Shown here piece after piece: positions 17,256-26,040 of a stretch of DNA of 64,000 nt. The first letter of the stretch is position 1; every line of letters starts with the position of its first letter. Source of the stretch: Flavobacteriaceae bacterium. Its GTDB lineage: Bacteria > Bacteroidota > Bacteroidia > Flavobacteriales > Flavobacteriaceae. The DNA lies in NCBI GenBank assembly GCA_031277535.1, contig JAITMD010000019.1, forward strand, positions 310,001 to 374,000. Reading direction: 5' to 3'. The position numbers and the translations under genes were made by a program. The notes beneath the pieces were generated by a model. The model saw nothing but the letters and a program-made list of their open reading frames with translations, was not told where the DNA came from and did no database searches.

Positions 17256-18125
17256 ATGGCAAAGAATGATTTATTTAAGAAAGAGTGGTTAGATGTAGTT
17301 TTTGAAAACCGCAACAAAGCGTATGGAGCTTATAATTTACGTTTGCAAAGTTCACGAACAACTACTTTATCGGTTGTTGGAGGAATTTGTTTGTTTAGTG
17401 CTGTATTTGTGATTCCTGCTTTTATCTCTAATTTGTTAGCAGATAGTAATGCAATTACTCCAGGAGTAATTTGTGAATTTTCTGATTCTGAGTTAATTGA
17501 TAAGGAGGTTGTTTTAAAAGATATAGAGCCATTGAAAGTAAAAGAAGTTCCAGTGTCTGAATTACAGAACGAAGCAACTGCGCAAGCATCTATTGTAGAT
17601 CAAATTAAGTTTACAACGTTTGAGCCTGGAAAGAGTATCGATGCGACAGATGAAGTTCCAAAAATGAGTGATTTTGACAATGCTGATCCAGGACCTGCTA
17701 CTATTAAAGGAAATGAGGGAGGGACAATTGTTTTAAATGCTCCAGTGGGAGTATCTACAGAAGGAATTGAAGGAGGAACAAATGTAACAACTAATGTTGA
17801 AGAGAAAGGTAATGACATTGTAATAAGTGCACAGTATAAGGCAGAACCATATGAGGGATTAGCAAAGTTTAGTCAAAATTTTGTAACGCGTTTTCGTGCT
17901 TTATCAGTAGATAGTAATATGAAAGAGATGCGTGTTATCTTAACTTTTGTAGTTGAGAAAGATGGTAGTCTTACAGATATAAAAGTATTAAGAGATCCAG
18001 GATATGGAGCAGGAGCAGAGGCAGTACGCGTATTAAAAACAATGAATAAATGGAAAGCAGCAGAACAGAATAATAAAAAAGTACGTTCTCAGTTTACTTT
18101 ACCTATCACTATTAATGTTCAATAA
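17256..18125 (+). CDS. Energy transducer TonB-family protein
   Basis: 289 residues. The flavobacterial TonB start is clear: DLFKKEWLDVVFENRNKAYG, then AYNLRLQSS, then a membrane segment (~36-58, TTLSVVGGICLFSAVFVIPA). A long acidic periplasmic spacer follows. The C-terminal TonB domain (~200-289) has FSQNFVTRFR, MRVILTFVVEKDGSLTDIKV and AEAVRVLKTMNKWKAAEQNN. It would couple the proton motive force, through ExbBD, to outer-membrane receptors. No exbB/exbD or receptor gene is adjacent. The spacer is less proline-rich than in enterobacterial TonB. ATG at 17256. Confidence 0.88.
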   Translation: MAKNDLFKKEWLDVVFENRNKAYGAYNLRLQSSRTTTLSVVGGICLFSAVFVIPAFISNLLADSNAITPGVICEFSDSELIDKEVVLKDIEPLKVKEVPVSELQNEATAQASIVDQIKFTTFEPGKSIDATDEVPKMSDFDNADPGPATIKGNEGGTIVLNAPVGVSTEGIEGGTNVTTNVEEKGNDIVISAQYKAEPYEGLAKFSQNFVTRFRALSVDSNMKEMRVILTFVVEKDGSLTDIKVLRDPGYGAGAEAVRVLKTMNKWKAAEQNNKKVRSQFTLPITINVQ

Positions 18126-18147
18126 TTTTTAAAATAAATGTTTTGCG

Positions 18148-18176
18148 AACCACACTTCTTTTGGAGTGTGGTTTTT
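18148..18176 (+). terminator. Terminator after tonB-like gene
   Basis: aaccacact/agtgtggtt stem, 8-nt loop, T-rich tail. Confidence 0.85.
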
Positions 18177-18198
18177 GCTTGAGTTATTCAGAACAAAG

Positions 18199-18232
18199 AA
18201 AGGGGTATTTTCAATTGAAAATACCCCTTTTT
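18199..18232 (-). terminator. Terminator after the acyl-CoA dehydrogenase gene
   Basis: Perfect palindrome centred on caattg (aaaggggtatttt / aaaatacccctttt), 19 bp after the minus-strand stop. It may act on both strands. Confidence 0.85.
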
Positions 18233-18251
18233 ATTTTAAAGAGAATACTAA

Positions 18252-19391
18252 TTACTTAGCAATACCTCTTGAAATAACGATCTTTTGGATTTCAGATGTT
18301 CCTTCATAGATTTGAGTGATTTTTGCATCACGCATCATTCTCTCTACATGATATTCTCTTACATATCCGTTACCTCCGTGGATTTGAACAGCCTCAATAG
18401 TTGTATCCATTGCCGTTTTTGAAGCAAATAACTTCGCCATTGCTCCAGAAATAGAGATGTCTTCTCCAGCATCTTTCTCAGCAGCAGCTTTGAAACACAA
18501 CATTCTTGCAGCAGAAATTTGAGTAGCCATATCAGCTAATTTGAATGCTACAGCTTGGTGATTGATAATTTCAGTACCAAAAGCTTTACGTTCTTTAGCA
18601 TATTTCAATGCTAATTCATAAGCTCCTTGTGCAATACCTAATGCTTGAGAAGCAATACCAATACGACCTCCATTTAATACATTCATTGCAAAAGCAAATC
18701 CGAAACCATCTTCTCCGATTCTATTTTCTTTAGGAACTTTTACATCTGTAAACATTAATGAATGAGTGTCAGATCCTCTGATTCCCATTTTTTGCTCTTT
18801 AGCTCCAATTTCAAATCCTGCCCATCCTTTTTCAACGATAAAAGCATTGATTCCTTTGTGTTTTTTCTCTACGTCTGTTTGTGCAATTACAATGTAGTAA
18901 TCAGCAGTACTTCCGTTTGTAATCCAGTTTTTAGTACCATTTAATAAATAATGGTCTCCCATATCTATTGCTGTAGTTTTTTGAGATGTAGCATCTGATC
19001 CAGCTTCTGGTTCAGATAAACAGAAAGCTCCAATTACTTGACCTGACGCTAATGGAGTAAGGTATTTTTGTTTTTGCTCTTCATTTGCATATTTCTCTAA
19101 TCCAGCACATACAAGAGAGTTGTTTACTGACATAACTACTGCAGCTGATGCATCAACTTTTGCTATTTCTTCCATCGCTAATACGTAAGAAACGCTGTCT
19201 AATCCGCTTCCTCCATATTTAGGATCAACCATCATACCTAAAAATCCAAGTTCTCCAAGTTTTTTTACTTGTTCTGTAGGGAACTTTGAATGTTCATCTC
19301 TTTCAATAACTCCTGGTAATAATTCTGTTTGAGCGAAATCACGTGCAGCCTGTTGAATCATTAACTGCTCTTCTGTCAATTTAAAATCCAT
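18252..19391 (-). CDS. Acyl-CoA dehydrogenase
   Basis: 379 residues, full length for short-chain acyl-CoA dehydrogenases. FAD-dependent alpha,beta-dehydrogenation of acyl-CoA, passing electrons to ETF. It has FCLSEPEAGSDATSQKTTA (signature 1 and flavin contact), GTKNWITNGSTADYYIV, NGGRIGIASQALGIAQGAYE, and the C-terminal QIHGGNGYVREYHVERMMRD followed by KITQIYEGTSEIQKIVISR, where the Glu of YEGTSE is the catalytic base position of the SCAD/butyryl class. A butyryl- or isovaleryl/2-methylbutyryl-CoA substrate is likely but cannot be fixed from sequence. Single gene with a strong promoter. Confidence 0.92.
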   Translation of the reverse strand: MDFKLTEEQLMIQQAARDFAQTELLPGVIERDEHSKFPTEQVKKLGELGFLGMMVDPKYGGSGLDSVSYVLAMEEIAKVDASAAVVMSVNNSLVCAGLEKYANEEQKQKYLTPLASGQVIGAFCLSEPEAGSDATSQKTTAIDMGDHYLLNGTKNWITNGSTADYYIVIAQTDVEKKHKGINAFIVEKGWAGFEIGAKEQKMGIRGSDTHSLMFTDVKVPKENRIGEDGFGFAFAMNVLNGGRIGIASQALGIAQGAYELALKYAKERKAFGTEIINHQAVAFKLADMATQISAARMLCFKAAAEKDAGEDISISGAMAKLFASKTAMDTTIEAVQIHGGNGYVREYHVERMMRDAKITQIYEGTSEIQKIVISRGIAK

Positions 19392-19440
19392 ATTAATAGT
19401 CTCTTTATTTTAGTTGTTTTCTTCTTCTTTTTGAATTTTC

Positions 19441-19471
19441 CAAATATATAGTAATAATATCAATTTTTCAA
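19441..19471 (-). promoter_or_regulatory. Promoter of the acyl-CoA dehydrogenase gene
   Basis: Minus strand TATATTTG (19441-19448) is an exact -7 match, and TTG at 19469-19471 lies 20 bp upstream. Confidence 0.65.
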
Positions 19472-19495
19472 TTAACTCTTCGTAAATTTATCCCT

Positions 19496-20590
19496 ATGAA
19501 CAAATCTGTATATTATATAGTAGGTGTAATGTCTGGTACTTCTCTGGACGGAATTGATATGGCTTATATTCGCTTTGAATATGATGGAGTTAAATGGAAT
19601 TTCAAAATCTTGAATGCACAAACTGTGGCTTATAGCAAAGAGTGGAAGCGTTTGTTGCAAGGAGCAATTAATTTGAATAGAAAAGAATTAGAGGCTTTTG
19701 ATGAAAGATATACTACTTATTTAGCTCATATTATCAGTAATTTTATCGCAGAATATAAACTTATTGAGATTGATGCCATTTGTTCACACGGACATACAAT
19801 CTTCCACAAACCTGAATTGGGGTATACACTGCAAATTGGAAATTTAGGAATATTAGCTGATTTGTTACAACAAAGAGTTGTTTGTGATTTTAGAGTACAA
19901 GATGTGCTATTGGGTGGACAAGGTGCTCCGCTTGTTCCTATTGGGGATCGATTATTATTTAGTACATATGATGCTTGTCTTAACTTAGGAGGTTTTGCAA
20001 ATGTTTCTTTTGAAAATAAATTGGGGTATAGAATAGCTTATGATATTTGTCCAGTAAATGTATTGTTAAATGCTGAGGCTTATAGATTAGGGAAAGAATA
20101 TGATGATAAAGGGAAATGGGCAGCAGAAGGGAAGATTTGCGATGATCTATTGAATGAATTAAATAGTTTATCTTATTATGGTATGCTTCCTCCTAAATCA
20201 TTAGGAATTGAGTTTGTACAATCTTTTGTCCATCCTTTGGTTATGAAATATAACCTTTCTCCAAAAGATGCACTTGCAACTTATGTAGAACATATTGCTA
20301 TGCAGATAGGTCAGGGGATTCCCTTACAAGAAAGTAGTAGAATATTAGTTACTGGAGGGGGAGCTTTTAATGATTATTTACTTTCTCGTATTCAGTTTTA
20401 CGGCAATAATAAATATTTTGAAACAACAGAGCGATTAATAGTTGAGTTTAAGGAGGCTCTTATTTTTGGTTTCTTAGGTGTACTAAAATTGAGAGATGAG
20501 GTAAATGTTTTAGCAAGTGTAACAGGTGCTAAGTATGATCATAGTTCAGGACGTATATTTAATTGCTATCAAGATGATTCTCCTGTGTAA
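19496..20590 (+). CDS. anmK: Anhydro-N-acetylmuramic acid kinase
   Basis: 364 residues. AnmK hydrolyses and phosphorylates 1,6-anhydro-MurNAc to MurNAc-6-phosphate in cell-wall recycling. The N-terminal ATP-binding motif GVMSGTSLDGIDMAYIRF is diagnostic, followed by DAICSHGHTIFHKP, GGQGAPLVPIGDRLLF with the catalytic Asp, NLGGFANVSF and RILVTGGGAFNDYLLSRI. The start at 19496 is only ~10 bp downstream of a near-consensus box (TAAATTTA), so the leader may be very short. Monocistronic; no murQ is nearby. Confidence 0.95.
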   Translation: MNKSVYYIVGVMSGTSLDGIDMAYIRFEYDGVKWNFKILNAQTVAYSKEWKRLLQGAINLNRKELEAFDERYTTYLAHIISNFIAEYKLIEIDAICSHGHTIFHKPELGYTLQIGNLGILADLLQQRVVCDFRVQDVLLGGQGAPLVPIGDRLLFSTYDACLNLGGFANVSFENKLGYRIAYDICPVNVLLNAEAYRLGKEYDDKGKWAAEGKICDDLLNELNSLSYYGMLPPKSLGIEFVQSFVHPLVMKYNLSPKDALATYVEHIAMQIGQGIPLQESSRILVTGGGAFNDYLLSRIQFYGNNKYFETTERLIVEFKEALIFGFLGVLKLRDEVNVLASVTGAKYDHSSGRIFNCYQDDSPV

Positions 20591-20640
20591 AGGGTATAAG
20601 TAGTCGGATTATCATTTCTTTTAATCTTACGATTAAACGA

Positions 20641-20667
20641 CAAAGCCAATCGGTAAGACTGGCTTTG
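20641..20667 (+). other. Hairpin after anmK
   Basis: caaagcca/tggctttg stem with an 11-nt loop, 50 bp past the anmK stop. It lacks a T-run, so terminator function is uncertain. Confidence 0.4.
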
Positions 20668-20714
20668 TACATAGGAAAAATTGTTTTGTTGTTTTTGGAG
20701 ATTGAAAAAGTGTT

Positions 20715-21542
20715 TCAGATATCTCCGTATCGATATATAGATTTAACATCGATCAATGGTAAATTGGTTTGCACAAAGCGATATAAACTACTATAGTCTC
20801 TAAAATTCATTTTAAAGGCTATTTCACTAAGTGTATTTGTTGAGAATACAATTAATTCCAATAGCTTAATTACTTTTAAGCACCGGCAATATTCATTAAA
20901 AGTTACTCCCATTATTGTTTTGAAATTTTTATAAAAAGTAGAGTACGAAACTCTATATGGGACAATAAACTCTTTGATTGTTACTGGTTTTGCTGCCTTA
21001 ATATAATTTTTACATAGTGCTTTGTATTGTGCTTTTTTTATTGTTGTATTGTAATCTTCCTTTAATTGATTACCTTCTTTTGGAATATATAAAAAAGGTA
21101 ATGCATAGAAGTAACAACATTGGGACTGAATGTTTTTATAAAACATCAAAATATAAATTCTATTATCAACAATAATTGTTCTTGTTTTGGCTTTTTCAGA
21201 TACAATGCTTTGATAATGTATGTTTTCAGATAATAGTTTTGCTGTCAGATTGCGTTTTATATCAAATTGATCACCAATAATATTACTTTCTATCAATTGT
21301 TTATTTTCGAAAACAAATAAATATCCTTCTTCAACAATGGATTGGTCTTGTTCTGATGAAAAGCCAAAAAGGTTTGCTGAAGCAAAATATCCTAAGACTT
21401 GCTTATAAAATTTTTGCAAATTCATTAGCTCAACAGTACAAGAGGTATACAAGAAATTATTGGCAATATTTGTACTCTGCGCATATGAATTTAAAAAAGA
21501 CTCACAAGATTCTAATAAGTCATTGTAATATAAGTTAGTCAT
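20715..21542 (-). CDS. AraC-type regulator with unrecognised N-terminal domain
   Basis: 275 residues. The C-terminal ~100 residues carry two HTH motifs of the AraC family: TIKEFIVPYRVSYSTFYKNF (first) and NTLSEIAFKMNFRDYSSLYR (second). The N-terminal ~175 residues (VELMNLQKFYKQVLGYFASA, IIVDNRIYILMFYKN, CYFYALPFLYIPKEGN) are a soluble domain I do not recognise, perhaps an effector sensor. The second HTH ends with an unusual sequence (TNLPLIDVKSIYRYGDI) in place of the common GxSPxxYR. ATG at 21542. A 12-bp hairpin lies about 95 bp upstream. No flanking operon, so targets are unknown. Confidence 0.7.
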   Translation of the reverse strand: MTNLYYNDLLESCESFLNSYAQSTNIANNFLYTSCTVELMNLQKFYKQVLGYFASANLFGFSSEQDQSIVEEGYLFVFENKQLIESNIIGDQFDIKRNLTAKLLSENIHYQSIVSEKAKTRTIIVDNRIYILMFYKNIQSQCCYFYALPFLYIPKEGNQLKEDYNTTIKKAQYKALCKNYIKAAKPVTIKEFIVPYRVSYSTFYKNFKTIMGVTFNEYCRCLKVIKLLELIVFSTNTLSEIAFKMNFRDYSSLYRFVQTNLPLIDVKSIYRYGDI

Positions 21543-22263
21543 AGGTATTTCTTTTTCGAACTCCCGTGTAGTTTATTGCTTAATAATTTTATACTTTTTT
21601 GTTATAGATATTATTTCTATTTTATACAATCAGTAATACACCTAATAATTATAAACGATTAGGTGTATTGATAAAATAGATGTTTTTTGAACATCTAAGA
21701 ACTTGGTTGTTGTAGATAGTATTTAAAAATCTACAGCTGGCTACCAAAGAGTTTAACTATATAAAAATAGCAATTTACCTGTTTTTAAACTTTTTGAAAA
21801 TCAATACATGAATTTTAAAAAATTCTAATTTTTTATATGTAAAAACTATTGTACAGTGTAACTATTTATTAGTTTGTAAAATTCAATATATTAATTCAAG
21901 TAACAAATACATTCAGATTTCAAAACATTGAAATTTATTCATATACCTTGAATATTATGTAATGTTAATATTTAATATTTATATAATGTGAATATGTTTT
22001 TGGTGTTTTTAATTGTGTTTTTTAAGTTTTATTTCTTAACTAATATAGCTATTTTTTTTGATTTCGATTGATCTTTGTGATAAATTTATTGTTGATGTAT
22101 ATTAATTGCTGTTTTGATAATTCTAATAAGTTGATTATTTGCGGTGTACAGTGTTAAGTAAGGATATTATGTTTTTTTTTTCTTATTAAATCTACTTAAT
22201 GTCCTGTCTTTTTGAACTATTGTGTATTTGAAATCGAAAGGATAAATCTGTTTTTTAGTTATA
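21543..22263. other. Long AT-rich intergenic region
   Basis: Contains the hairpin at 21635-21669 and nothing else recognised. It is unusually AT-rich even for this genome, and no frame shows a plausible protein. Confidence 0.5.
21635..21669. other. 12-bp hairpin upstream of the AraC-type gene
   Basis: aatacacctaat and attaggtgtatt are perfectly complementary around an 11-nt loop. No T-run follows on either strand. It may be an operator palindrome or a leader structure for the minus-strand regulator. Confidence 0.5.
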
Positions 22264-22304
22264 AAAAATGCCCCAATAAGTATCAAACTTATTGGGGCAT
22301 TTTT
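22264..22304 (-). terminator. Terminator after the EamA transporter
   Basis: aaaaatgccccaataag / cttattggggcattttt, 17-bp perfect stem with a 7-nt loop. Confidence 0.9.
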
Positions 22305-22318
22305 ATTTCTTTTATATT

Positions 22319-23206
22319 TTATCCGAATTTTTTACTACCTGCAACACAGAGTATAACTCCTACAGTTACTAATAACATTCCTGCACTAACATGTTCATGT
22401 AATAGCGTAGCAGCTAATGCTAAACCAAAGAAAGGTTGCAACAATTGTAATTGTCCTACAGAAGCAATTCCGCCTTGTGATAATCCTTTGTACCAAAAGA
22501 TAAAACCAATAAACATACTAAATAGACCTAAATAAGCTACTCCAATCCAAGCATCCATAGGTACAAGAGTCATTTCAACTGGAGCAGAATAAAGCATAAG
22601 AGGAAGTGATATAGGAAGAGATAATACTACAGCCCAAGATATAACTTGCCATCCACCTAATGATTTTGATAGTTTAGCTCCTTCAGCATAGCTAAGTCCA
22701 CATAATAAAATGGCTAATAGCATAAGTATGTCTCCAAGTGGAGAGCTTGAAATACCTTGTGCAAAAGCAAATCCTATGACTAAAAGACTTCCAACAATAG
22801 AGAATACCCAGAATATAGACTTTGGCTTTTCTCCTCCTCTAAATACTGCGAAAACAGCTGTACTCATAGGTAGTATTCCTAAGAAAACTAAGGAATGAGC
22901 TGAAGTAATGTATTGTAAGGCTAATGCTGATAAAAGAGGAAAACCGACTACTCCTCCAAAAGCGACAATAAGCAAAGAAGGCAATTGTTCTTTCGTTGGG
23001 CGTTTTTCTTTAAAAACTATTAAACAGATTAAAGCTAATATTCCTGCAATTACTGCACGTGCAAAGGTTACAAATATTGGATCTAAAGAAAGTACGGCTA
23101 TTTTAGTAGCAGGCATAGAACCGCTAAAAAGTAATACACCTATAAAGCCATTAATCCATCCGTTTGCACTTTGATTTGTTGTTTGGATTTCGATTGTGTT
23201 TTTCAT
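22319..23206 (-). CDS. EamA/DMT-family transporter
   Basis: 295 residues from the ATG at 23206; a TTG seven codons earlier (23227) overlaps the promoter (minus strand TAAATTTG at 23225-23232) and is unlikely. About ten hydrophobic segments form two EamA repeats: GWINGFIGVLLFSGSMPATK, FVTFARAVIAGILALICLIV, GGVVGFPLLSALALQYITSA in the first half, and ISSSPLGDILMLLAILLCGL, AWIGVAYLGLFSMFIGFIFW, GQLQLLQPFFGLALAATLLH in the second. An inner-membrane metabolite exporter, often for amino acids. Divergent from a MocR regulator 88 bp away, the usual arrangement of a regulator and its target. Substrate unknown. Confidence 0.88.
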   Translation of the reverse strand: MKNTIEIQTTNQSANGWINGFIGVLLFSGSMPATKIAVLSLDPIFVTFARAVIAGILALICLIVFKEKRPTKEQLPSLLIVAFGGVVGFPLLSALALQYITSAHSLVFLGILPMSTAVFAVFRGGEKPKSIFWVFSIVGSLLVIGFAFAQGISSSPLGDILMLLAILLCGLSYAEGAKLSKSLGGWQVISWAVVLSLPISLPLMLYSAPVEMTLVPMDAWIGVAYLGLFSMFIGFIFWYKGLSQGGIASVGQLQLLQPFFGLALAATLLHEHVSAGMLLVTVGVILCVAGSKKFG

Positions 23207-23224
23207 TTCATATTTTATTTGATA

Positions 23225-23275
23225 CAAATTTATAGGTAGCAGATAAATAAGTACAGTAACAGTTTTGTATATTTG
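23225..23275. promoter_or_regulatory. Divergent promoters between EamA and MocR genes
   Basis: Minus strand TAAATTTG (23225-23232) faces EamA and plus strand TATATTTG (23268-23275) faces mocR; both match TAnnTTTG exactly. Between them GTAGCAG (23236-23242) and GTAACAG (23256-23262) form a near direct repeat about two helical turns apart, the form expected for a MocR operator. Confidence 0.5.
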
Positions 23276-23294
23276 TATGGATACAGTTTACTTT

Positions 23295-24716
23295 ATGGAA
23301 AAGAATTTTTTATACATAGAAATAGCAGATACAATAGCCAACCAGATTAAAAGAGGGTTGCTAAAGGAAGGTGACAAACTACCTTCTACTCGTTCTATAT
23401 GTTCAGAATACCAGGTGAGTATGAATACAGCAAAGCGCGTTTTTTGGGAATTAGAATCTCAATCGTTGGTTCGTGCTGTACCCCAATCAGGTTATTTTGT
23501 CAGTAAACAATTAACGGAGCGCCCACCATTACCAGAAGTGAGTAATCCAACGTTATTAGCTAATAATGAAGAACCCCGTGAAATCATTACTAAAGTCTAT
23601 TCCAATATGGGAAATAGGAATCTAACGTTATTTTCCTATAGTACGTTGTATGATGACTTTTTACCGTTGGCAAAAATGAAGAAGGAAATTGTTAATGCTT
23701 CTCGTTCTTTAGTTGATGGAGGTGGAGAGTATGAGTCAGTACAAGGTAATTTGAATTTGAGAAGAATGGTTGCTTTGCAATCTTTTACATGGGGAGGGAG
23801 CTTGCAAGAAGAGGATATTATAACAGCAAATGGAAGTATGAATGCTATTTCACTTTGTATGTTGGCGGTTGGCAAGGCAGGAGATACTATTGCTATTGAG
23901 AGTCCTTGTTATCCAGGTATTTTTCAGTTAGCAATGGATTTAGGGTTTAAGGTATTGGAGCTACCTACAGATCCATTGACAGGGATAAAAATTGAAGCAT
24001 TAGAAAGCGTAATCGACCAGATAGATATGTGCCTGTTGATTTCTAATTATAATACACCATTGGGAAGTTGCATGCCTGATGAAAATAAAAAAGCTGTAGT
24101 AGAATTGTTAGAGAAACATCAGATTCCACTTATTGAAGATGATGTTTATGGCGATTTGTACTATGGAAAGCAACGTCCAAAATGTTGTAAAGCCTTTGAT
24201 AAAACAGGTAATGTTTTATGGTGTAGTTCTGTTTCAAAAACATTAGCTCCAGGATATCGTGTAGGATGGGTAGCTGCAGGAAAGTATAAAGAAAAGGTTT
24301 TACATCAAAAATTAGTACATTCAATTTCTACACCAGCTTTAATGCAAGAAGCAGTAGCCAATTTTATGAAGTCTGGGAGCTATGATAAACACTTGAGAAA
24401 ATTAAGACAGAAGTTGTATAGTAATTATCAAAAATATTTGAATGTAATTATTACAAGCTTCCCTTTAGGAACTAAGGTAAACCGACCACAAGGAGGTTTG
24501 GCTTTATGGATAGAGTTTGATACAGCTATTGATGTAATGAAGTTATATGATTTAGCCATTGCTGAAAAAATAAGTATTGCTCCAGGCCCTATGTTTACTG
24601 TACAAAATCAGTTTCGAAATTGTATGCGTCTATGCATTGGACTACCTTGGTCTGATACTATTGAAGAGAAGCTGAAAAAAATAGGAGAGTTGAGTAAGAA
24701 GGCTCGTACAACTTAA
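23295..24716 (+). CDS. MocR-family regulator divergent from the EamA transporter
   Basis: 473 residues from the ATG at 23295, placed ~20 bp after a perfect -7 box (TATATTTG, 23268-23275); earlier TTG/ATG codons at 23265 and 23277 overlap or abut that box. The GntR-type winged helix spans ~5-75 (ADTIANQIKRGLLKEGDKLP, STRSICSEYQVSMNTAKRVF, RAVPQSGYFVSKQ). The aminotransferase-like domain has GDTIAIESPCYPG, LLISNYNTPLGS, PLIEDDVYGDLYY and the PLP lysine in CSSVSKTLAPGYRVGW. It probably controls the divergent EamA gene from the shared 88-bp region. A second MocR protein is at 12900-14375, but the two are clearly different sequences. Confidence 0.87.
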   Translation: MEKNFLYIEIADTIANQIKRGLLKEGDKLPSTRSICSEYQVSMNTAKRVFWELESQSLVRAVPQSGYFVSKQLTERPPLPEVSNPTLLANNEEPREIITKVYSNMGNRNLTLFSYSTLYDDFLPLAKMKKEIVNASRSLVDGGGEYESVQGNLNLRRMVALQSFTWGGSLQEEDIITANGSMNAISLCMLAVGKAGDTIAIESPCYPGIFQLAMDLGFKVLELPTDPLTGIKIEALESVIDQIDMCLLISNYNTPLGSCMPDENKKAVVELLEKHQIPLIEDDVYGDLYYGKQRPKCCKAFDKTGNVLWCSSVSKTLAPGYRVGWVAAGKYKEKVLHQKLVHSISTPALMQEAVANFMKSGSYDKHLRKLRQKLYSNYQKYLNVIITSFPLGTKVNRPQGGLALWIEFDTAIDVMKLYDLAIAEKISIAPGPMFTVQNQFRNCMRLCIGLPWSDTIEEKLKKIGELSKKARTT

Positions 24717-24840
24717 CTATTATATCAATTGTAAGAGGAGAATAAAGGAGATGTGTTAAATATCCTATGTGATATTCTTAAAAGTAAAGGATTAGATATA
24801 AAAAATGAGTTATTTTAGATTAGATATAAAAAATTAAGAC

Positions 24841-25965
24841 ATGCTTAGTAGAAAACTTTTAATTCTATTATTTTCTTTTATTTCATTTCTCGGATATAGT
24901 CAAACGATACGTTTGCCCTATAATGATGATTCGGGATGGATGCTGGTTGATTTAAAAGTCAATAATAAACCAATGACTTTTTTGTTTGATACAGGCTGGG
25001 ATGGATTGTCAATTCGAAGTAGTTTATTGAAAGAGTTTTATCACGGAGAACCTATTGCTGCTGTAGATGCAAATAATGTGGTACAAGCTGTACAAACAAT
25101 GTATGTAGATAGTTTAAAAGTAGGGAATCACACTTTTAGACATTTGCCATTTACAGATATGGAATCTTTTCCAATGATTAATGACCCTATTTTTGATTGC
25201 TACAAGATTGATGGTATTTTAGGGAATGTAATTTATGAAGGTAAAGTTTTAGAAATTGATCCTTTGAAGAAAGAGATTATTCTACAAGACTTATCAAAAG
25301 ATCTGATTAATATATTGTTGAGTAATGATTTTATAAAGTTAAGTAGCATTCAAATGGATTCAAATGCAAGAATAGTAGTGCCTATTGCTTTAGGAAAACA
25401 GGTTGTTCGTCCATTTTTGTTTGATACAGGAGATAATGGATATGTAACAATTTCAGCAGATGAGGGCATGTTGTACTATTTGAATCAGTTGAAGTATAAC
25501 ACTTATTATAGTATTGGCAGTGTAAGTGCTTTTGGTTTAGATGAGTCACTAAATAAAACGATGATTACACAAGAAGGAGAGCTGCAATTGAATCAAACTA
25601 CTTTTAAAGAGGAGGAATTGAGCTTTTTTACTAATGCACAAACTTACCAAATGGGAGTAGAGTTTATTAAACAGTTTCATTTGTATTATTTGCCACAAAA
25701 TAGAATGCTGTATTTAAAAAAGGTTCGAACAAGAGAAATTAAGTCTACTTTGGAACGATTGGGGTATGGGATTGGTTATGTAGAAGGAAAGTATAGAGTA
25801 GCTGCAATAGGAAAAAGTGAAAAGACTGTACAAATGGGAGATGTTGTCCTTGAAATTAACGGAATTCCTATGGAGAAACTTTGCAACTATAGAAAGTACC
25901 TACAACAACTGAAAGAGAAACCTTCTCTGTTGGTAGAAAGAAGAGGTAAACGCCTCAAATTATAA
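24841..25965 (+). CDS. Secreted retropepsin-like aspartyl protease with PDZ domain
   Basis: 374 residues. Signal peptide MLSRKLLILLFSFISFLGYS. Two aspartyl-protease motifs occur in one chain: FLFDTGWDG (D50-T-G) and PFLFDTGDNG (D195-T-G), each preceded by hydrophobic strands (MTFLF, VVRPFLF), and a Gly-rich DGILGNVIYEG after the first. The C-terminus (~310-374) resembles a PDZ domain (GIGYVEGKYRVAAIG, VQMGDVVLEINGIPMEKL). This layout is known from Bacteroidetes periplasmic 'aspartyl protease family' proteins. Substrate unknown. Monocistronic, ending in a strong hairpin. Confidence 0.82.
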   Translation: MLSRKLLILLFSFISFLGYSQTIRLPYNDDSGWMLVDLKVNNKPMTFLFDTGWDGLSIRSSLLKEFYHGEPIAAVDANNVVQAVQTMYVDSLKVGNHTFRHLPFTDMESFPMINDPIFDCYKIDGILGNVIYEGKVLEIDPLKKEIILQDLSKDLINILLSNDFIKLSSIQMDSNARIVVPIALGKQVVRPFLFDTGDNGYVTISADEGMLYYLNQLKYNTYYSIGSVSAFGLDESLNKTMITQEGELQLNQTTFKEEELSFFTNAQTYQMGVEFIKQFHLYYLPQNRMLYLKKVRTREIKSTLERLGYGIGYVEGKYRVAAIGKSEKTVQMGDVVLEINGIPMEKLCNYRKYLQQLKEKPSLLVERRGKRLKL

Positions 25966-25977
25966 GTTAAAGCATAT

Positions 25978-26015
25978 AAAAAACGCGATAGATGGTTATT
26001 CTATCGCGTTTTTTG
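25978..26015. terminator. Bidirectional terminator
   Basis: aaaaaacgcgatag / ctatcgcgtttttt, 14-bp perfect stem and 9-nt loop between convergent genes. Confidence 0.9.
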
Positions 26016-26040
26016 TATTACTTATATGAGTTATAAAAAC

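Noticed and set aside
22212..22535. Cys/Asn/Pro-rich 107-residue frame on the plus strand
   Set aside because: Shadow of the EamA transporter and its terminator on the other strand.
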